Positions 46,847 through 55,606 of a stretch of DNA of 64,000 nt are shown here, piece after piece (position 1 is the first letter of the stretch; every line of letters begins with the position of its first letter). Below the pieces are notes generated by a model. The model did not search any database. It was not told the origin of the DNA and saw nothing but the letters and a program-made list of their open reading frames with translations. The position numbers and the translations under genes were made by a program. This DNA is from Gluconobacter albidus (GTDB lineage: Bacteria > Pseudomonadota > Alphaproteobacteria > Acetobacterales > Acetobacteraceae). The DNA is taken from NCBI RefSeq assembly GCF_002723915.1, contig NZ_BEWL01000001.1, positions 310,001 through 374,000 on the forward strand. The letters are read 5' to 3'.

Positions 46847-46884
46847 CCAATAAGTCGAAGCGAGAGGATCGAAAGAAACATCAT
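46840..46884 (-). CDS. leuL: Putative leucine-rich leader peptide of leuA
   Basis: A 14-codon ORF, MMFLSILSLRLIGP, ends 88 bases upstream of leuA. Four of 14 residues are Leu (positions 4, 7, 9, 11) and two Ile (6, 12), all in the last eleven residues, ending at a TGA inside the alternative-pairing segment. Two ATGs in tandem start it; no clear ribosome-binding site precedes them. This is the arrangement expected for leucine-dependent ribosome-stalling attenuation. Confidence 0.6.
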   Translation of the reverse strand: MMFLSILSLRLIGP

Positions 46885-46960
46885 AGGCGCGTTAAATGAC
46901 CGATTCTTGCGTCATGCGCAACCCGCATGAGCATAAAGCCTCCCCTGCGCAAAAAGCGGA

Positions 46961-47809
46961 TCAGCCCGTCATCACGCCGGCATGCGTTGCAAAATAACGG
47001 TCTATGGCGGTTTTCATGGCGCTGGCGACCTGTGTGCGATGGACGGCCTGACGCAGCGCGGCCTCATCCAGCCGGTTCGACATGAACCCCATCTCAACCA
47101 GGACCGATGGAATTTCGGAAGATTTCAGAACCACGAAAGCCGCATGACGTGAGGGATGGGTCAGGAGCCCGATCCTGTTCCGAAACGAATTCACCACACT
47201 GGCCGCCATATGCGCCGACCCCCGGCGCGTTTCTTCCGAAACGAGGCTGGCGAGGATCTGCTGCACATCGGGCGACATGCCATGAAAGGCCGGCCCAGCG
47301 AAACGATCGGCGCTGTTCTCCGTCCGTGCGAGAGACGCCGTCTGTGCGTCCGAGGCACCACCAGAGAGCGTATAGACGCTCGCGCCCCGCACATCCCTGT
47401 CATGAAGGGCATCGGCGTGCATCGAAATAAAGAGATGCGCCTGATGCCGCTGTGCCAGTTCGACACGCCCTTCAAGCGGAATGAAACGGTCTTCGGAGCG
47501 GGTCATGGCGACGCGGTACTGTCCCGAAGCCAGAAGCTGACGGCTCAGTTCGGAGGCTGCGGCTTCGGCAATATGCTTTTCATAGGTACCGGAAATCCCG
47601 ATGGCACCGGGATCCTTGCCGCCATGTCCGGGGTCCAGCATCACAAGAGGTTTCGGCGGTGCGGCTCCGCGATGAACGGCAGGAGCGTGCAGCTTTCCGT
47701 GAAGCGGACCATGAACCGGGTGACGCCCGAAGGCCGTCAGGGGCGCCAGCAGCGATACTCCCGAAAGGCCACCGAAAAGACCACTGGCCAGTGTGCGTCG
47801 CGTCAGCAT
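46961..47809 (-). CDS. N-acetylmuramoyl-L-alanine amidase (Amidase_3), probable Tat substrate
   Basis: Cleaves peptide stems from glycan strands during cell separation. 282 residues: a twin-arginine signal (RRTLASGLFGGLSG, then hydrophobic SLLAPLTAFG), a short linker, and Amidase_3 with zinc ligands in LDPGHGGKDPGA (H/E) and SMHADA, with EMGFMSN near the end. Helical insertion near residues 170-210. An upstream in-frame ATG at 47851 is possible; I prefer 47809 because the Tat signal begins there. Confidence 0.86.
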   Translation of the reverse strand: MLTRRTLASGLFGGLSGVSLLAPLTAFGRHPVHGPLHGKLHAPAVHRGAAPPKPLVMLDPGHGGKDPGAIGISGTYEKHIAEAAASELSRQLLASGQYRVAMTRSEDRFIPLEGRVELAQRHQAHLFISMHADALHDRDVRGASVYTLSGGASDAQTASLARTENSADRFAGPAFHGMSPDVQQILASLVSEETRRGSAHMAASVVNSFRNRIGLLTHPSRHAAFVVLKSSEIPSVLVEMGFMSNRLDEAALRQAVHRTQVASAMKTAIDRYFATHAGVMTG

Positions 47810-48386
47810 CCCTTGTTTCCCGGTTGCAGCGGTGAATGACGAAAGAACCATACAGCACGAAACCCTGTCAGGAACATGGCAGAAGACTTCCGCAGGCCTC
47901 TTCCACAGAAAAATGAAACACGCCGCTTTTCCCCGCCGGGCACCCAGACTTGCCACAGACAGCGGTTTCAGTCATCCTGTGCGACAGGGACCTGTAAAGT
48001 GCGGTCCGACCGGCTACGGACTTTAACCTTTCCCGTACCGCTCCCGCCTTTTCCTGTCCCCACCACGACGTCCCGTCGTTTGACAGATGCGCGACTAGCC
48101 TTCCGTACCCTGTCCTGACCGGATCGAACTGGTGATATGTCACTCCGGTACAGGCCAGACGCCCGTCCGGATCAGGTTTTTCATCCGGCTCCGGATTTTC
48201 GGACCGGCCGTCTGTTCAGGGGACGAATGTCACTCAACGTGCTCGCAGCCAGCAACCTCAGCGAAACGGGACCCAACATGTCCCGTCGCTGTGCGTTCGG
48301 ACTGCGCCGTTCCCTCCACCCCACACAATCTGACGTTCCCCCCGGCCCAGGCAGCCATTGCGGAGCGTCGTGGAGTTCAGTGTTCC
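47810..48386. other. Divergent intergenic region and long rne leader
   Basis: 577 bases with no convincing gene, though the rne frame is open upstream to 48132. TTGACA occurs at 48080-48085 on the plus strand without a good -10 partner at 17 bases. The distance suggests a long rne 5' leader, as in enterobacteria where RNase E regulates itself through its leader. GGAG lies 11 bases before the chosen rne start. Confidence 0.5.
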
Positions 48387-51227
48387 ATGACCAAGCGTAT
48401 GCTCATCGACACCACACACGCGGAAGAAACGCGTGTTGTGGTCATGGATGGTGACCGCGTCGAAGATTACGACGTCGAGACATCGACCAAGAAGCAGCTC
48501 AAGGGCAACATTTATCTTGCCAAGGTCATTCGCGTAGAGCCGAGCCTTCAGGCCGCTTTCGTCGAATATGGCGGCAACCGCCACGGCTTCCTCGCCTTCA
48601 GCGAAATCCACCCGGACTATTTCCAGATTCCTGTCGCAGACCGCGAGAAGCTCATCGCGCTCCAGGAAGAAGAAATTGCCGAGCGCGGTGATGCGGCGGA
48701 TGATGCCGAGACCGAAACGGTTTCCGAAGACGGTGCCGATAACGAAGACGGCGACAACCACGACCGTCGCGCGCCCGAGACCGTTGGTGGCGAGCATGAT
48801 ACGGGCGAGGAAAGCGCGTCGTCGCGCCGCACGGCCCGTTTCCTGCGCAACTACAAGATCCAGGAAGTCATCCGCCGCCGTCAGGTGCTGCTGGTGCAGG
48901 TCGTCAAGGAAGAGCGGGGCAACAAGGGTGCGGCCCTGACCACCTACATCTCTCTTGCCGGGCGCTATTGTGTCCTGATGCCGAACGCCCTGCGTGGCGG
49001 TGGCGTTTCGCGCAAGATCACTTCCGATGCCGACCGCCGCCGCCTGCGCGATGTGATCGCGGAACTCGACCTGCCGAAGTCCATGGCAATGATCGTCCGG
49101 ACCGCCGGTGCCGGTCGCCCGGCACAGGAAGTGACGCGCGACTGCGAATACCTGCTCCAGCTCTGGGACGATATCCGCTCCCACGCCCTGTCCTCGGTCG
49201 CGCCGACGCTGGTCTATGAGGAAGCAAGCCTCATCAAGCGCGTCATCCGCGACCTGTTTTCCAAGGATATCGAAGACATCCTCGTGGATGGCGAAGCGGC
49301 CTGGAAGAACGCGCGCGAGTTCATGCGCCTGCTGATGCCCAGCAACGCCAACAAGGTGAAGCTGTGGCAGAACCGCGGGCAGAGCCTGTTTGCGCGCTAC
49401 AATGTCGAAGGCCATCTGGACGCCATGTTCTCGCCGACGGCCCGTCTGCCGTCCGGTGGCTATCTGGTCATCAACCAGACGGAAGCCCTCGTCGCCATCG
49501 ACGTGAATTCCGGCAAGTCCACTTCGCAGCGCAACATTGAGGAAACGGCCCTGCGCACGAACCTCGAAGCCGCCGAGGAAGTGGGTCGCCAGCTCCGTCT
49601 GCGTGATCTGGCCGGTCTGGTCGTGATCGACTTCATCGACATGGAAAGCCGCCGCCACAACGCACAGGTGGAAAAGCGTCTCAAAGAAGCCCTGCGTTCC
49701 GACCGTGCGCGCATACAGGTCGGGCATATTTCCCATTTCGGTCTGCTGGAAATGTCCCGCCAGCGCCTGCGCCCGTCCATTGCGGAATCCGTCCTCACGC
49801 CCTGCCCGCACTGTCAGGGTACCGGCTTCATCCGTGGGACGGAAAGCTCGGCCCTGCACGTCCTGCGTGCCATCGACGAAGAAGGCGCACGCCAGCGTTC
49901 AGCCGAAATCGAAGTCTATGTGGGCTCCGAGATTGCCCTCTATATCCTCAACCACAAGCGCTCCTGGCTGGCTGACATCGAGCGCCATCATCGGATGCAG
50001 GTCATCTTCCGTACGGAAGAAAACCTCGCTGCCGCAGATATGCGGATCGAGCGCCTGAAAACCCAGACAGCGGCTCCGGCACAGGCCCGCGCTCCGGAAC
50101 GGACGGAACGCGCCGTGGAGCGTGCGCCGGAAAGCGTCCGCACGATCGAGATCATCGAAGAACAGGCCCCCGTCGCCCTGCGGGTGGAAACGCCGGTCGT
50201 CGATGCGGAAGTCATTGAAGATGTTGTGCCGTCGGAAGGCCAGGAAGACAGCAACGATGGTCGCCGCCGCCGCCGCCGCCGCCGCCGTGGTGGCCGTCGC
50301 GAGCAGAACGGAGACGTCGCAGCGGACGCACCGCAGGACCATAACGTCCATGCGCCCGAAGAGCGTGAGACCCCGCCCGCTGACAATGTTGACGAAAACG
50401 GCATCATTCCGGGCCGCCGTCGCACCCGCTTCAAGCGCATCGTCAAGGAAGCCGAGGGCTCTGAAGCGCCGCGTGCAGAACCCGTGGCCGAAACCCGTGA
50501 CGTTGCGCCCCGGCGCCCCGCACCGGCACCACGCCCTGCCGCACCGGCTCCCGCAGCGCGCAATCCGCGTCGCCGGGAGGAACGCGAGGAGCGTCCCGCC
50601 CAGCATCGCTACACGGGCCCTACGCCTGCTGATCCGTTCGGCGGCAGCTTCGACATCTTCGACGTGATTGAGCAGGCGGAATTTGAAGGGACGACACAGG
50701 CCCTTCAGACCGGGATCAGCCTGCCCACGGACGTCGTGATCGAACATGTCCCGGCTGTCGAAACGGCTGTTGCCGTGGAAGAGCGAGCAGCGGAAGTTCC
50801 GGCAACGGAAGAGGCTCCCAAGCCCCGCCGTGGTCGCGGACGTCGCCCGGCCCGTGCCAAGGCTGCAGATGCCGCTCCTGCCGAAACGGTGACGGAAGCC
50901 GCGCCTGCAGTGGAAGTCGCTCCTGCTCCGGCTGTCGAAGAGCCTCTGGCCGAAGAGGCTCCCAAGCCCCGTCGGACCCGGACGCGGCGCACTCCGAAGG
51001 CGGAGGCCGTGGCTACTGAAGCCCCGGCTGAAGCCGCCCCCGAAGCTGCGCCGGCTCCGGCTGAAGTCGCAGCGGAAGAGACCGCCAAGCCGAAGCGCAG
51101 CCGGACCCGTCGCGCGCCAAAGACCGCCGCTGCCGAGGCTCCGGCCGAGGATGGAAACATCCTTCAGCCGGTGAACATTGATGAAGTCGCTCCGGCGAAG
51201 CGTCGTGCAGGATGGTGGAAGCGCTGA
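48387..51227 (+). CDS. rne: Ribonuclease E
   Basis: Endonuclease of mRNA decay and rRNA/tRNA processing. 946 residues. The N-terminus MTKRMLIDTTHAEETRVVV begins the RNase H-like and S1 region; an acidic insertion (about residues 95-145, EEEIAERGDAADDAETETVS) interrupts the S1 domain, as in alphaproteobacterial RNase E. The DNase I-like part contains the catalytic Asp in AIDVNSG and VVIDFIDME, and the zinc link is CPHCQGTGF. The C-terminal 300 residues are disordered scaffold: a run of eight Arg, and three copies of a basic module (PKPRRGRGRR, PKPRRTRTRR, AKPKRSRTRR). The GTTCC-ATG start at 48387 is set by family match. Confidence 0.96.
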   Translation: MTKRMLIDTTHAEETRVVVMDGDRVEDYDVETSTKKQLKGNIYLAKVIRVEPSLQAAFVEYGGNRHGFLAFSEIHPDYFQIPVADREKLIALQEEEIAERGDAADDAETETVSEDGADNEDGDNHDRRAPETVGGEHDTGEESASSRRTARFLRNYKIQEVIRRRQVLLVQVVKEERGNKGAALTTYISLAGRYCVLMPNALRGGGVSRKITSDADRRRLRDVIAELDLPKSMAMIVRTAGAGRPAQEVTRDCEYLLQLWDDIRSHALSSVAPTLVYEEASLIKRVIRDLFSKDIEDILVDGEAAWKNAREFMRLLMPSNANKVKLWQNRGQSLFARYNVEGHLDAMFSPTARLPSGGYLVINQTEALVAIDVNSGKSTSQRNIEETALRTNLEAAEEVGRQLRLRDLAGLVVIDFIDMESRRHNAQVEKRLKEALRSDRARIQVGHISHFGLLEMSRQRLRPSIAESVLTPCPHCQGTGFIRGTESSALHVLRAIDEEGARQRSAEIEVYVGSEIALYILNHKRSWLADIERHHRMQVIFRTEENLAAADMRIERLKTQTAAPAQARAPERTERAVERAPESVRTIEIIEEQAPVALRVETPVVDAEVIEDVVPSEGQEDSNDGRRRRRRRRRGGRREQNGDVAADAPQDHNVHAPEERETPPADNVDENGIIPGRRRTRFKRIVKEAEGSEAPRAEPVAETRDVAPRRPAPAPRPAAPAPAARNPRRREEREERPAQHRYTGPTPADPFGGSFDIFDVIEQAEFEGTTQALQTGISLPTDVVIEHVPAVETAVAVEERAAEVPATEEAPKPRRGRGRRPARAKAADAAPAETVTEAAPAVEVAPAPAVEEPLAEEAPKPRRTRTRRTPKAEAVATEAPAEAAPEAAPAPAEVAAEETAKPKRSRTRRAPKTAAAEAPAEDGNILQPVNIDEVAPAKRRAGWWKR

Positions 51228-51251
51228 TCCGTCAGCACTTTCCACAGCCAT

Positions 51252-51288
51252 AAAAAAGGCCGGTCAGGAAATCCTGACCGGCCTTTTT
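51252..51288. terminator. Bidirectional terminator between rne and a lipoprotein gene
   Basis: A long perfect palindrome (stem about 51253-51269 with 51272-51288) with an A-run on one side and a T-run on the other, 25 bases after the rne stop. Works for rne and, on the other strand, for the lipoprotein gene. Confidence 0.9.
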
Positions 51289-51317
51289 CTTTGTCCTGTT
51301 GAAACACGGCGCTCCAG

Positions 51318-51677
51318 TTAGCGGCAGACGCTCTGCGCCCCGGTTGCCGCGATATAGGTGCCAGTCAGCGGCTGGAAACAGGCATTGCGCGGACAGGAAC
51401 TCGTGCTGGCCAGACTTTGCGGATACAGCGCCGCACCAGCCCGCGCCTGTTCCTGTAGCGCTGTGCCGCAGAGCGGTGTGTTCAGCGGCGCGGACGGATC
51501 GTTGAACAGCTTCTTCTTGCCGTCCTCGGGAGCCTCTTCCGCCAGACCCGGCGCGAAATCCTGCGGCGGGATCCTGGCCTGCGACGCCGGGGCAGCAGGG
51601 CGCGCGGGGGCCGTGGGCTGTTCAGCGCAGGCTGCAAGCAGTGGCAGGGTAACGAGACTCAACCAGAACGAACGCAT
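51318..51677 (-). CDS. Small lipoprotein of unknown function
   Basis: A 119-residue lipoprotein with lipobox LLAAC (Cys near residue 17). The mature part starts with a Pro/Ala-rich spacer, then a domain with three further cysteines (TPLCGTALQ, SSCPRNACFQ and the C-terminal SVCR), probably disulfide-bonded. I do not recognise the family. It lies 35 bases downstream of xseA on the same strand, so it may be cotranscribed. Confidence 0.7.
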   Translation of the reverse strand: MRSFWLSLVTLPLLAACAEQPTAPARPAAPASQARIPPQDFAPGLAEEAPEDGKKKLFNDPSAPLNTPLCGTALQEQARAGAALYPQSLASTSSCPRNACFQPLTGTYIAATGAQSVCR

Positions 51678-51712
51678 GCAGACTCCGGATCGCAGATCAG
51701 ATGGGTGAAAGA

Positions 51713-53266
51713 TTAAAGCCCAAGATCGCCCTGCGGCGACAGGCTGTCCAGTTTTGCGCCACGATCTCCATCCGCGAAAGACAGAACGACGCGATCGGCA
51801 ACAGGCCGGGCTTCCGCACTCGTAACGGGTTGACCGTTCACATCCTGCACAAGCACATAACCGCGGCTGAGAATGGCGCGGGGCGACACGGCTTCAAGAT
51901 GGCTGCCCAGCCCGTGAAACCTCATTTTCTGAAGGCGGATGGCGCTTCTGAGAACATCCGGCGACAGGCGCTGGCGTTCGGTGCGCAGATGGAAAGTCTG
52001 GAGCGAACGCTGCCATGAGGCGTCCAGACCGCTGGAAACCATCCGCAGGGCGGCACGGCGGCGTTCGATCAGCAGTTCGGGGTTCGGCAGATGTGTGACT
52101 GGCCCGTTCAGGCGGGCTCGTGCACGGCTGACGAGAAGTTCTGGCGCAGGCAGACGCAGGGCCTGCAGACGTGCCTGACTGCGCCCGATCAGAAGCTCCG
52201 GCGATGGCAGATGCATGCCCGGCGCATCAAGCCGGTTGCGGATGCGCATGACGAAAGACGGCAACGCCAGATCGAGCCGCTGACCACGATCATCCAGACG
52301 CATCCGGGCGGAATCCAGCAGTCCCGGCAGGTCCGGCAGACGGGCGGCGGCCTGATCCAGCCGTGCACGCGCCGTCTGGATGATACGGGTGAGCGCACCC
52401 GTCAGACGTGCATTGCGATGCGCCATGTCCGCGACCATTTCCGAGCGCAGCGGCACGGCCATTTCGGCGGCGGCGGTCGGGGTGGGCGCCCGACGGTCCG
52501 AGACAAGGTCAATCAGCGTCGTGTCGGTCTCATGCCCGACTGCCGAAATGACAGGAATGGGACAGGCCGCAACGGAGCGCAGGACGCGCTCGTCGTTGAA
52601 CGCCATGAGGTCTTCGAGAGACCCGCCCCCACGCGCAACGATCAGCACATCCGGCGTGCGCGGACGACGCACGGACATGCCTTCGATGGCGGCAGCAATC
52701 TGGGCTGCCGCCCCTTCGCCCTGCACAGGAACCGGCCACAGAAGGACGTCCCGCGGGAAACGGCGGCTGACGGTCGTGATGATATCGTGCAGCACCGCGC
52801 CGGACCGCGACGTGATGACACCCACGAGAGACGGCAGGAACGGGATGGCTTTCTTGCGCTCGGGGTCGAACAGACCTTCTTCAAGCAGTTTGCGGCGCAG
52901 GCGCTCGATATTTGCGAGCAAAGCCCCCTCGCCCGCAAACTCCATGCGGTCGATGACCAGCTGATAGCTGGAGCGTTCGCCGTAGGCAGAGACGCGGCCG
53001 GTTGCGATGACCTCGTTGCCGTTTTCGGGAGCCATGCCGAGGCGCGAGACACTCCCGCGCCAGATCACACCCGCGATCTTGCCACCTTCATCCTTGAGAG
53101 AAAGATAAATATGCCCGGACGGATAGCGTTTGAGTTCCGTGATCTCGCCCCGCACGCGCACGCGCCCGAATCCACTCTCCAGCGTGCGTTTGATCGCCCC
53201 GGAAATCTCGGAAACCGAATATTGCGGCACATTCCCGCGGATCGACGCGCCATCACTCTCCATCAT
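51713..53266 (-). CDS. xseA: Exonuclease VII large subunit
   Basis: Catalytic subunit of the ATP-independent single-strand exonuclease VII. 517 residues: N-terminal OB fold (VRVRGEITELKRYPSGHIYLSLKDE near residues 36-60), the catalytic region with DVLIVARGGGSLEDLMAFNDE near 205-225 and AVGHETDTTLIDLVSDRRAPTPTAAAE near 245-270, then a long coiled-coil/beta-hairpin repeat tail. The tail shows three related units around LPSPELLIGRSQARLQALR, LPAPELLVSRARARL and LPNPELLIERRR. XseB is not in the window. Divergent from purD. Confidence 0.95.
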   Translation of the reverse strand: MMESDGASIRGNVPQYSVSEISGAIKRTLESGFGRVRVRGEITELKRYPSGHIYLSLKDEGGKIAGVIWRGSVSRLGMAPENGNEVIATGRVSAYGERSSYQLVIDRMEFAGEGALLANIERLRRKLLEEGLFDPERKKAIPFLPSLVGVITSRSGAVLHDIITTVSRRFPRDVLLWPVPVQGEGAAAQIAAAIEGMSVRRPRTPDVLIVARGGGSLEDLMAFNDERVLRSVAACPIPVISAVGHETDTTLIDLVSDRRAPTPTAAAEMAVPLRSEMVADMAHRNARLTGALTRIIQTARARLDQAAARLPDLPGLLDSARMRLDDRGQRLDLALPSFVMRIRNRLDAPGMHLPSPELLIGRSQARLQALRLPAPELLVSRARARLNGPVTHLPNPELLIERRRAALRMVSSGLDASWQRSLQTFHLRTERQRLSPDVLRSAIRLQKMRFHGLGSHLEAVSPRAILSRGYVLVQDVNGQPVTSAEARPVADRVVLSFADGDRGAKLDSLSPQGDLGL

Positions 53267-53332
53267 GGCGTCAGTCTATGCTACGGACGCCCTCAAACGA
53301 AGCCCATGATTGCATAATAAAGGATAAGCGGA

Positions 53333-54562
53333 ATGCGCGTTTTGCTGGTCGGGTCCGGAGGGCGTGAACATGCCCTGGCTATATGTCTTGCGCGCTCGCC
53401 GAGCCTGACGGCTCTTTATGCGGCTCCGGGCAATCCCGGCATGGCGTCCGTTGCCACGCTTGTTCCGCTAAAGGCCGATGACGTTCCGGGCCTGGTCCGG
53501 TTCGCGCAGGAACAGAAGATCGACCTGATCGTCCCCGGCCCGGAAGCGCCGCTGGTGGCAGGCCTGGCGGATGCCTGTGCCGAAGCGGGCATTCCGTGCG
53601 CCGGTCCGACGAAGGCGGCGGCCCTGCTGGAGGGCAGCAAGGCGTTCACGAAGGATGTGGCAGACGCAGCCGGCATTCCAACCGCGCGCTGGGAACGATT
53701 TGAAGACGAGGCTCTGGCCATCGAATTCGTGCGTCGTCGGGGGGCGCCTATCGTCATCAAGGCGGACGGTCTGGCCGGGGGCAAGGGCGTCGTCGTGGCA
53801 CAGAGCGTGGACGAGGCTGAGGACGCCATTCGCAGGCTCGGCATGCCACTCGTGATCGAGGAGTGTCTGGTGGGCGAGGAAGTCTCGCTCTTCGCATTCT
53901 GCTCAGACGACAAGGCCGTACTCATCGGTGCCGCGCGCGATCACAAGCGTCTCGGTGACGGCGATACCGGTCCGAACACCGGCGGCATGGGGGCAATTGC
54001 GCCTCCCCCCGCGTTCGGACGCGAGATGCAGGAAAAAGCGCTCGACATCATGGTGCGACCGATGCTGGCCGAGATGGTCCGTCGTGGCACGCCGTTCCGG
54101 GGTGTGATCTTTGCAGGGCTGATGCTGACGAACGAAGGGCCCAAGCTGATCGAATATAATGTCCGTTTTGGCGATCCCGAAGCCCAGGCCCTGCTGATCC
54201 GACTGCAATCGGACCTGCTGCCGATCCTTGCCGCACTGGCACAGGGCAATCTGGAACACGCAGCCGCCGAGTTCTCGGACGAACATTCGATATCGCTGGT
54301 TCTGGCCGCCAACGGATATCCGGATGCTCCGAAAAAGGGTGGCCGGATCAGCGGGATCGAGCGTGCGGAAGCCGTTCCGGGCGTTTCGGTTTTCCATGCC
54401 GGAACCAGACTGGCAGATGGCGTTCTGGTGGCGGATGGCGGGCGTGTCCTGACGGTCTGCGCCAAGGCTGCAACGCCGGAAGACGCCAGAAAACTGGCCT
54501 ATGAAGGGGCGTCTGCGATCCAGTGGGAGGACAAGATTTTCCGGAACGATATCGGGCTTTAA
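53333..54562 (+). CDS. purD: Phosphoribosylamine-glycine ligase
   Basis: ATP-grasp enzyme of purine synthesis that makes GAR. 409 residues with the N-terminal MRVLLVGSGGREHAL, the PGPEAPLVAGLADAC region, ATP-binding KADGLAGGKGVVVA near residue 145-158, and catalytic GVIFAGLM and EYNVRFGDPE near 260-285. AGGATA precedes the ATG. The next gene follows 40 bases later on the same strand. Confidence 0.97.
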   Translation: MRVLLVGSGGREHALAICLARSPSLTALYAAPGNPGMASVATLVPLKADDVPGLVRFAQEQKIDLIVPGPEAPLVAGLADACAEAGIPCAGPTKAAALLEGSKAFTKDVADAAGIPTARWERFEDEALAIEFVRRRGAPIVIKADGLAGGKGVVVAQSVDEAEDAIRRLGMPLVIEECLVGEEVSLFAFCSDDKAVLIGAARDHKRLGDGDTGPNTGGMGAIAPPPAFGREMQEKALDIMVRPMLAEMVRRGTPFRGVIFAGLMLTNEGPKLIEYNVRFGDPEAQALLIRLQSDLLPILAALAQGNLEHAAAEFSDEHSISLVLAANGYPDAPKKGGRISGIERAEAVPGVSVFHAGTRLADGVLVADGGRVLTVCAKAATPEDARKLAYEGASAIQWEDKIFRNDIGL

Positions 54563-54602
54563 TACGCTCAGAATCGTTGAGCACCAACCGAGGGAAGCCC
54601 GG

Positions 54603-55583
54603 ATGACCCGTCTGTGGAAACTGCTGGTTTGTCTGGCATTGTGCAGCGTGAGCAGTGCACATGCTGCATCAGACGGACGCGTCATCCCTACAGCGTTCGA
54701 AGCCGGGCATTTTTATGCCACGCCCAGAACCTCGAAGGGACAGACGGTCCGGCTTCTCGTCGACACAGGTGGTGGAGGAATGGGCATCCTCTACATCATG
54801 AAAGCGGCCGCCTTGAAACGGATTGGTGGCCAGGCCAGGCCATGCCGCCTGCCCGGCTTCAGTTTTGATGGAGCCCGCATGCCTCCCTTCACCGCCGCGA
54901 CGCGTCTCCCTGCTCCGGCAGGACCAGAGGCATGCGGCGCTGCGGCGGCGGTCGTGAACACTCTACCCGACCTTGGATATGACGGAGTCCTTGGAGCCGC
55001 CTATCTTTCGCACTTCATCTGGACATTCGATTACCCTGCGCAGCGCCTCATCGTTGAAAGCCCGTCATGGCAACCCGATGGTCATGCGACACACGCGCCA
55101 TTACTCTTTGCCCGGAATTCCGCGGGCGAATGGCTCAGTGACTTTCCTGCAGTTACGCTGACTATTGATGGTGAAGCACTCAGTTTGCTGCTCGATACCG
55201 GAGCAACCGCGCTGCCCACCCCATCCGGCGCAGCGGCCCAGCACATCGCAACCGTGAATGGGATCGGCGTTACCTCTTATATCATCACGAGCATTTTCAA
55301 CCGATGGCATGCCCGTCATCCGGCCTGGCCTGTCATCCTGAACGGTGACCACCTCATCCCCGGAACACGCCTGATCCGGGTACCGGATGTCACCATTGGT
55401 GCCGTTCATGTCGGGCCCGTATGGTTCAGTGAAAGGCCCGATGTGAATTTCGGTCCCGAGCGCATGAGTCTCTGGATGGGCCAGACGGTGGTCGGAGCAG
55501 CGGGCGCGAATGTTTACGGGCGCTTCAGAGTGACCGTCGATTACCCGCATGAAACGTTATGGATGGCTTTTCCGGCACCGTAA
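54603..55583 (+). CDS. Exported two-lobed retropepsin-like aspartic protease
   Basis: A 326-residue protein with a signal peptide (residues 1 to about 21, LLVCLALCSVSSAHA). It has two aspartic-protease-type motifs: LLVDTGGGGMGILY near residue 50 and LLLDTGATALPTP near 197, i.e. one DTG per lobe as in pepsin, rather than one per chain as in retroviral dimers. No C-terminal membrane segment. Bacterial proteins of this group are mostly uncharacterised. GGGAAG lies just before the ATG at 54603; the frame upstream overlaps purD. Confidence 0.72.
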   Translation: MTRLWKLLVCLALCSVSSAHAASDGRVIPTAFEAGHFYATPRTSKGQTVRLLVDTGGGGMGILYIMKAAALKRIGGQARPCRLPGFSFDGARMPPFTAATRLPAPAGPEACGAAAAVVNTLPDLGYDGVLGAAYLSHFIWTFDYPAQRLIVESPSWQPDGHATHAPLLFARNSAGEWLSDFPAVTLTIDGEALSLLLDTGATALPTPSGAAAQHIATVNGIGVTSYIITSIFNRWHARHPAWPVILNGDHLIPGTRLIRVPDVTIGAVHVGPVWFSERPDVNFGPERMSLWMGQTVVGAAGANVYGRFRVTVDYPHETLWMAFPAP

Positions 55584-55606
55584 GCCATCATCAACAATAC
55601 CCACCC

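Noticed and set aside
48132-48386. Upstream extension of the rne frame
   Set aside because: RNase E starts at MTKRMLIDTT in relatives; the extra 85 residues look untranslated and would only lengthen the leader.
50259-50290. CGC triplet run in rne as a phase-variable repeat
   Set aside because: Triplet units keep the frame, so changes would alter the Arg run but not switch expression.
53903-54685. Minus-strand frame antisense to purD
   Set aside because: purD is supported by complete ATP-grasp motifs; the antisense product has none.
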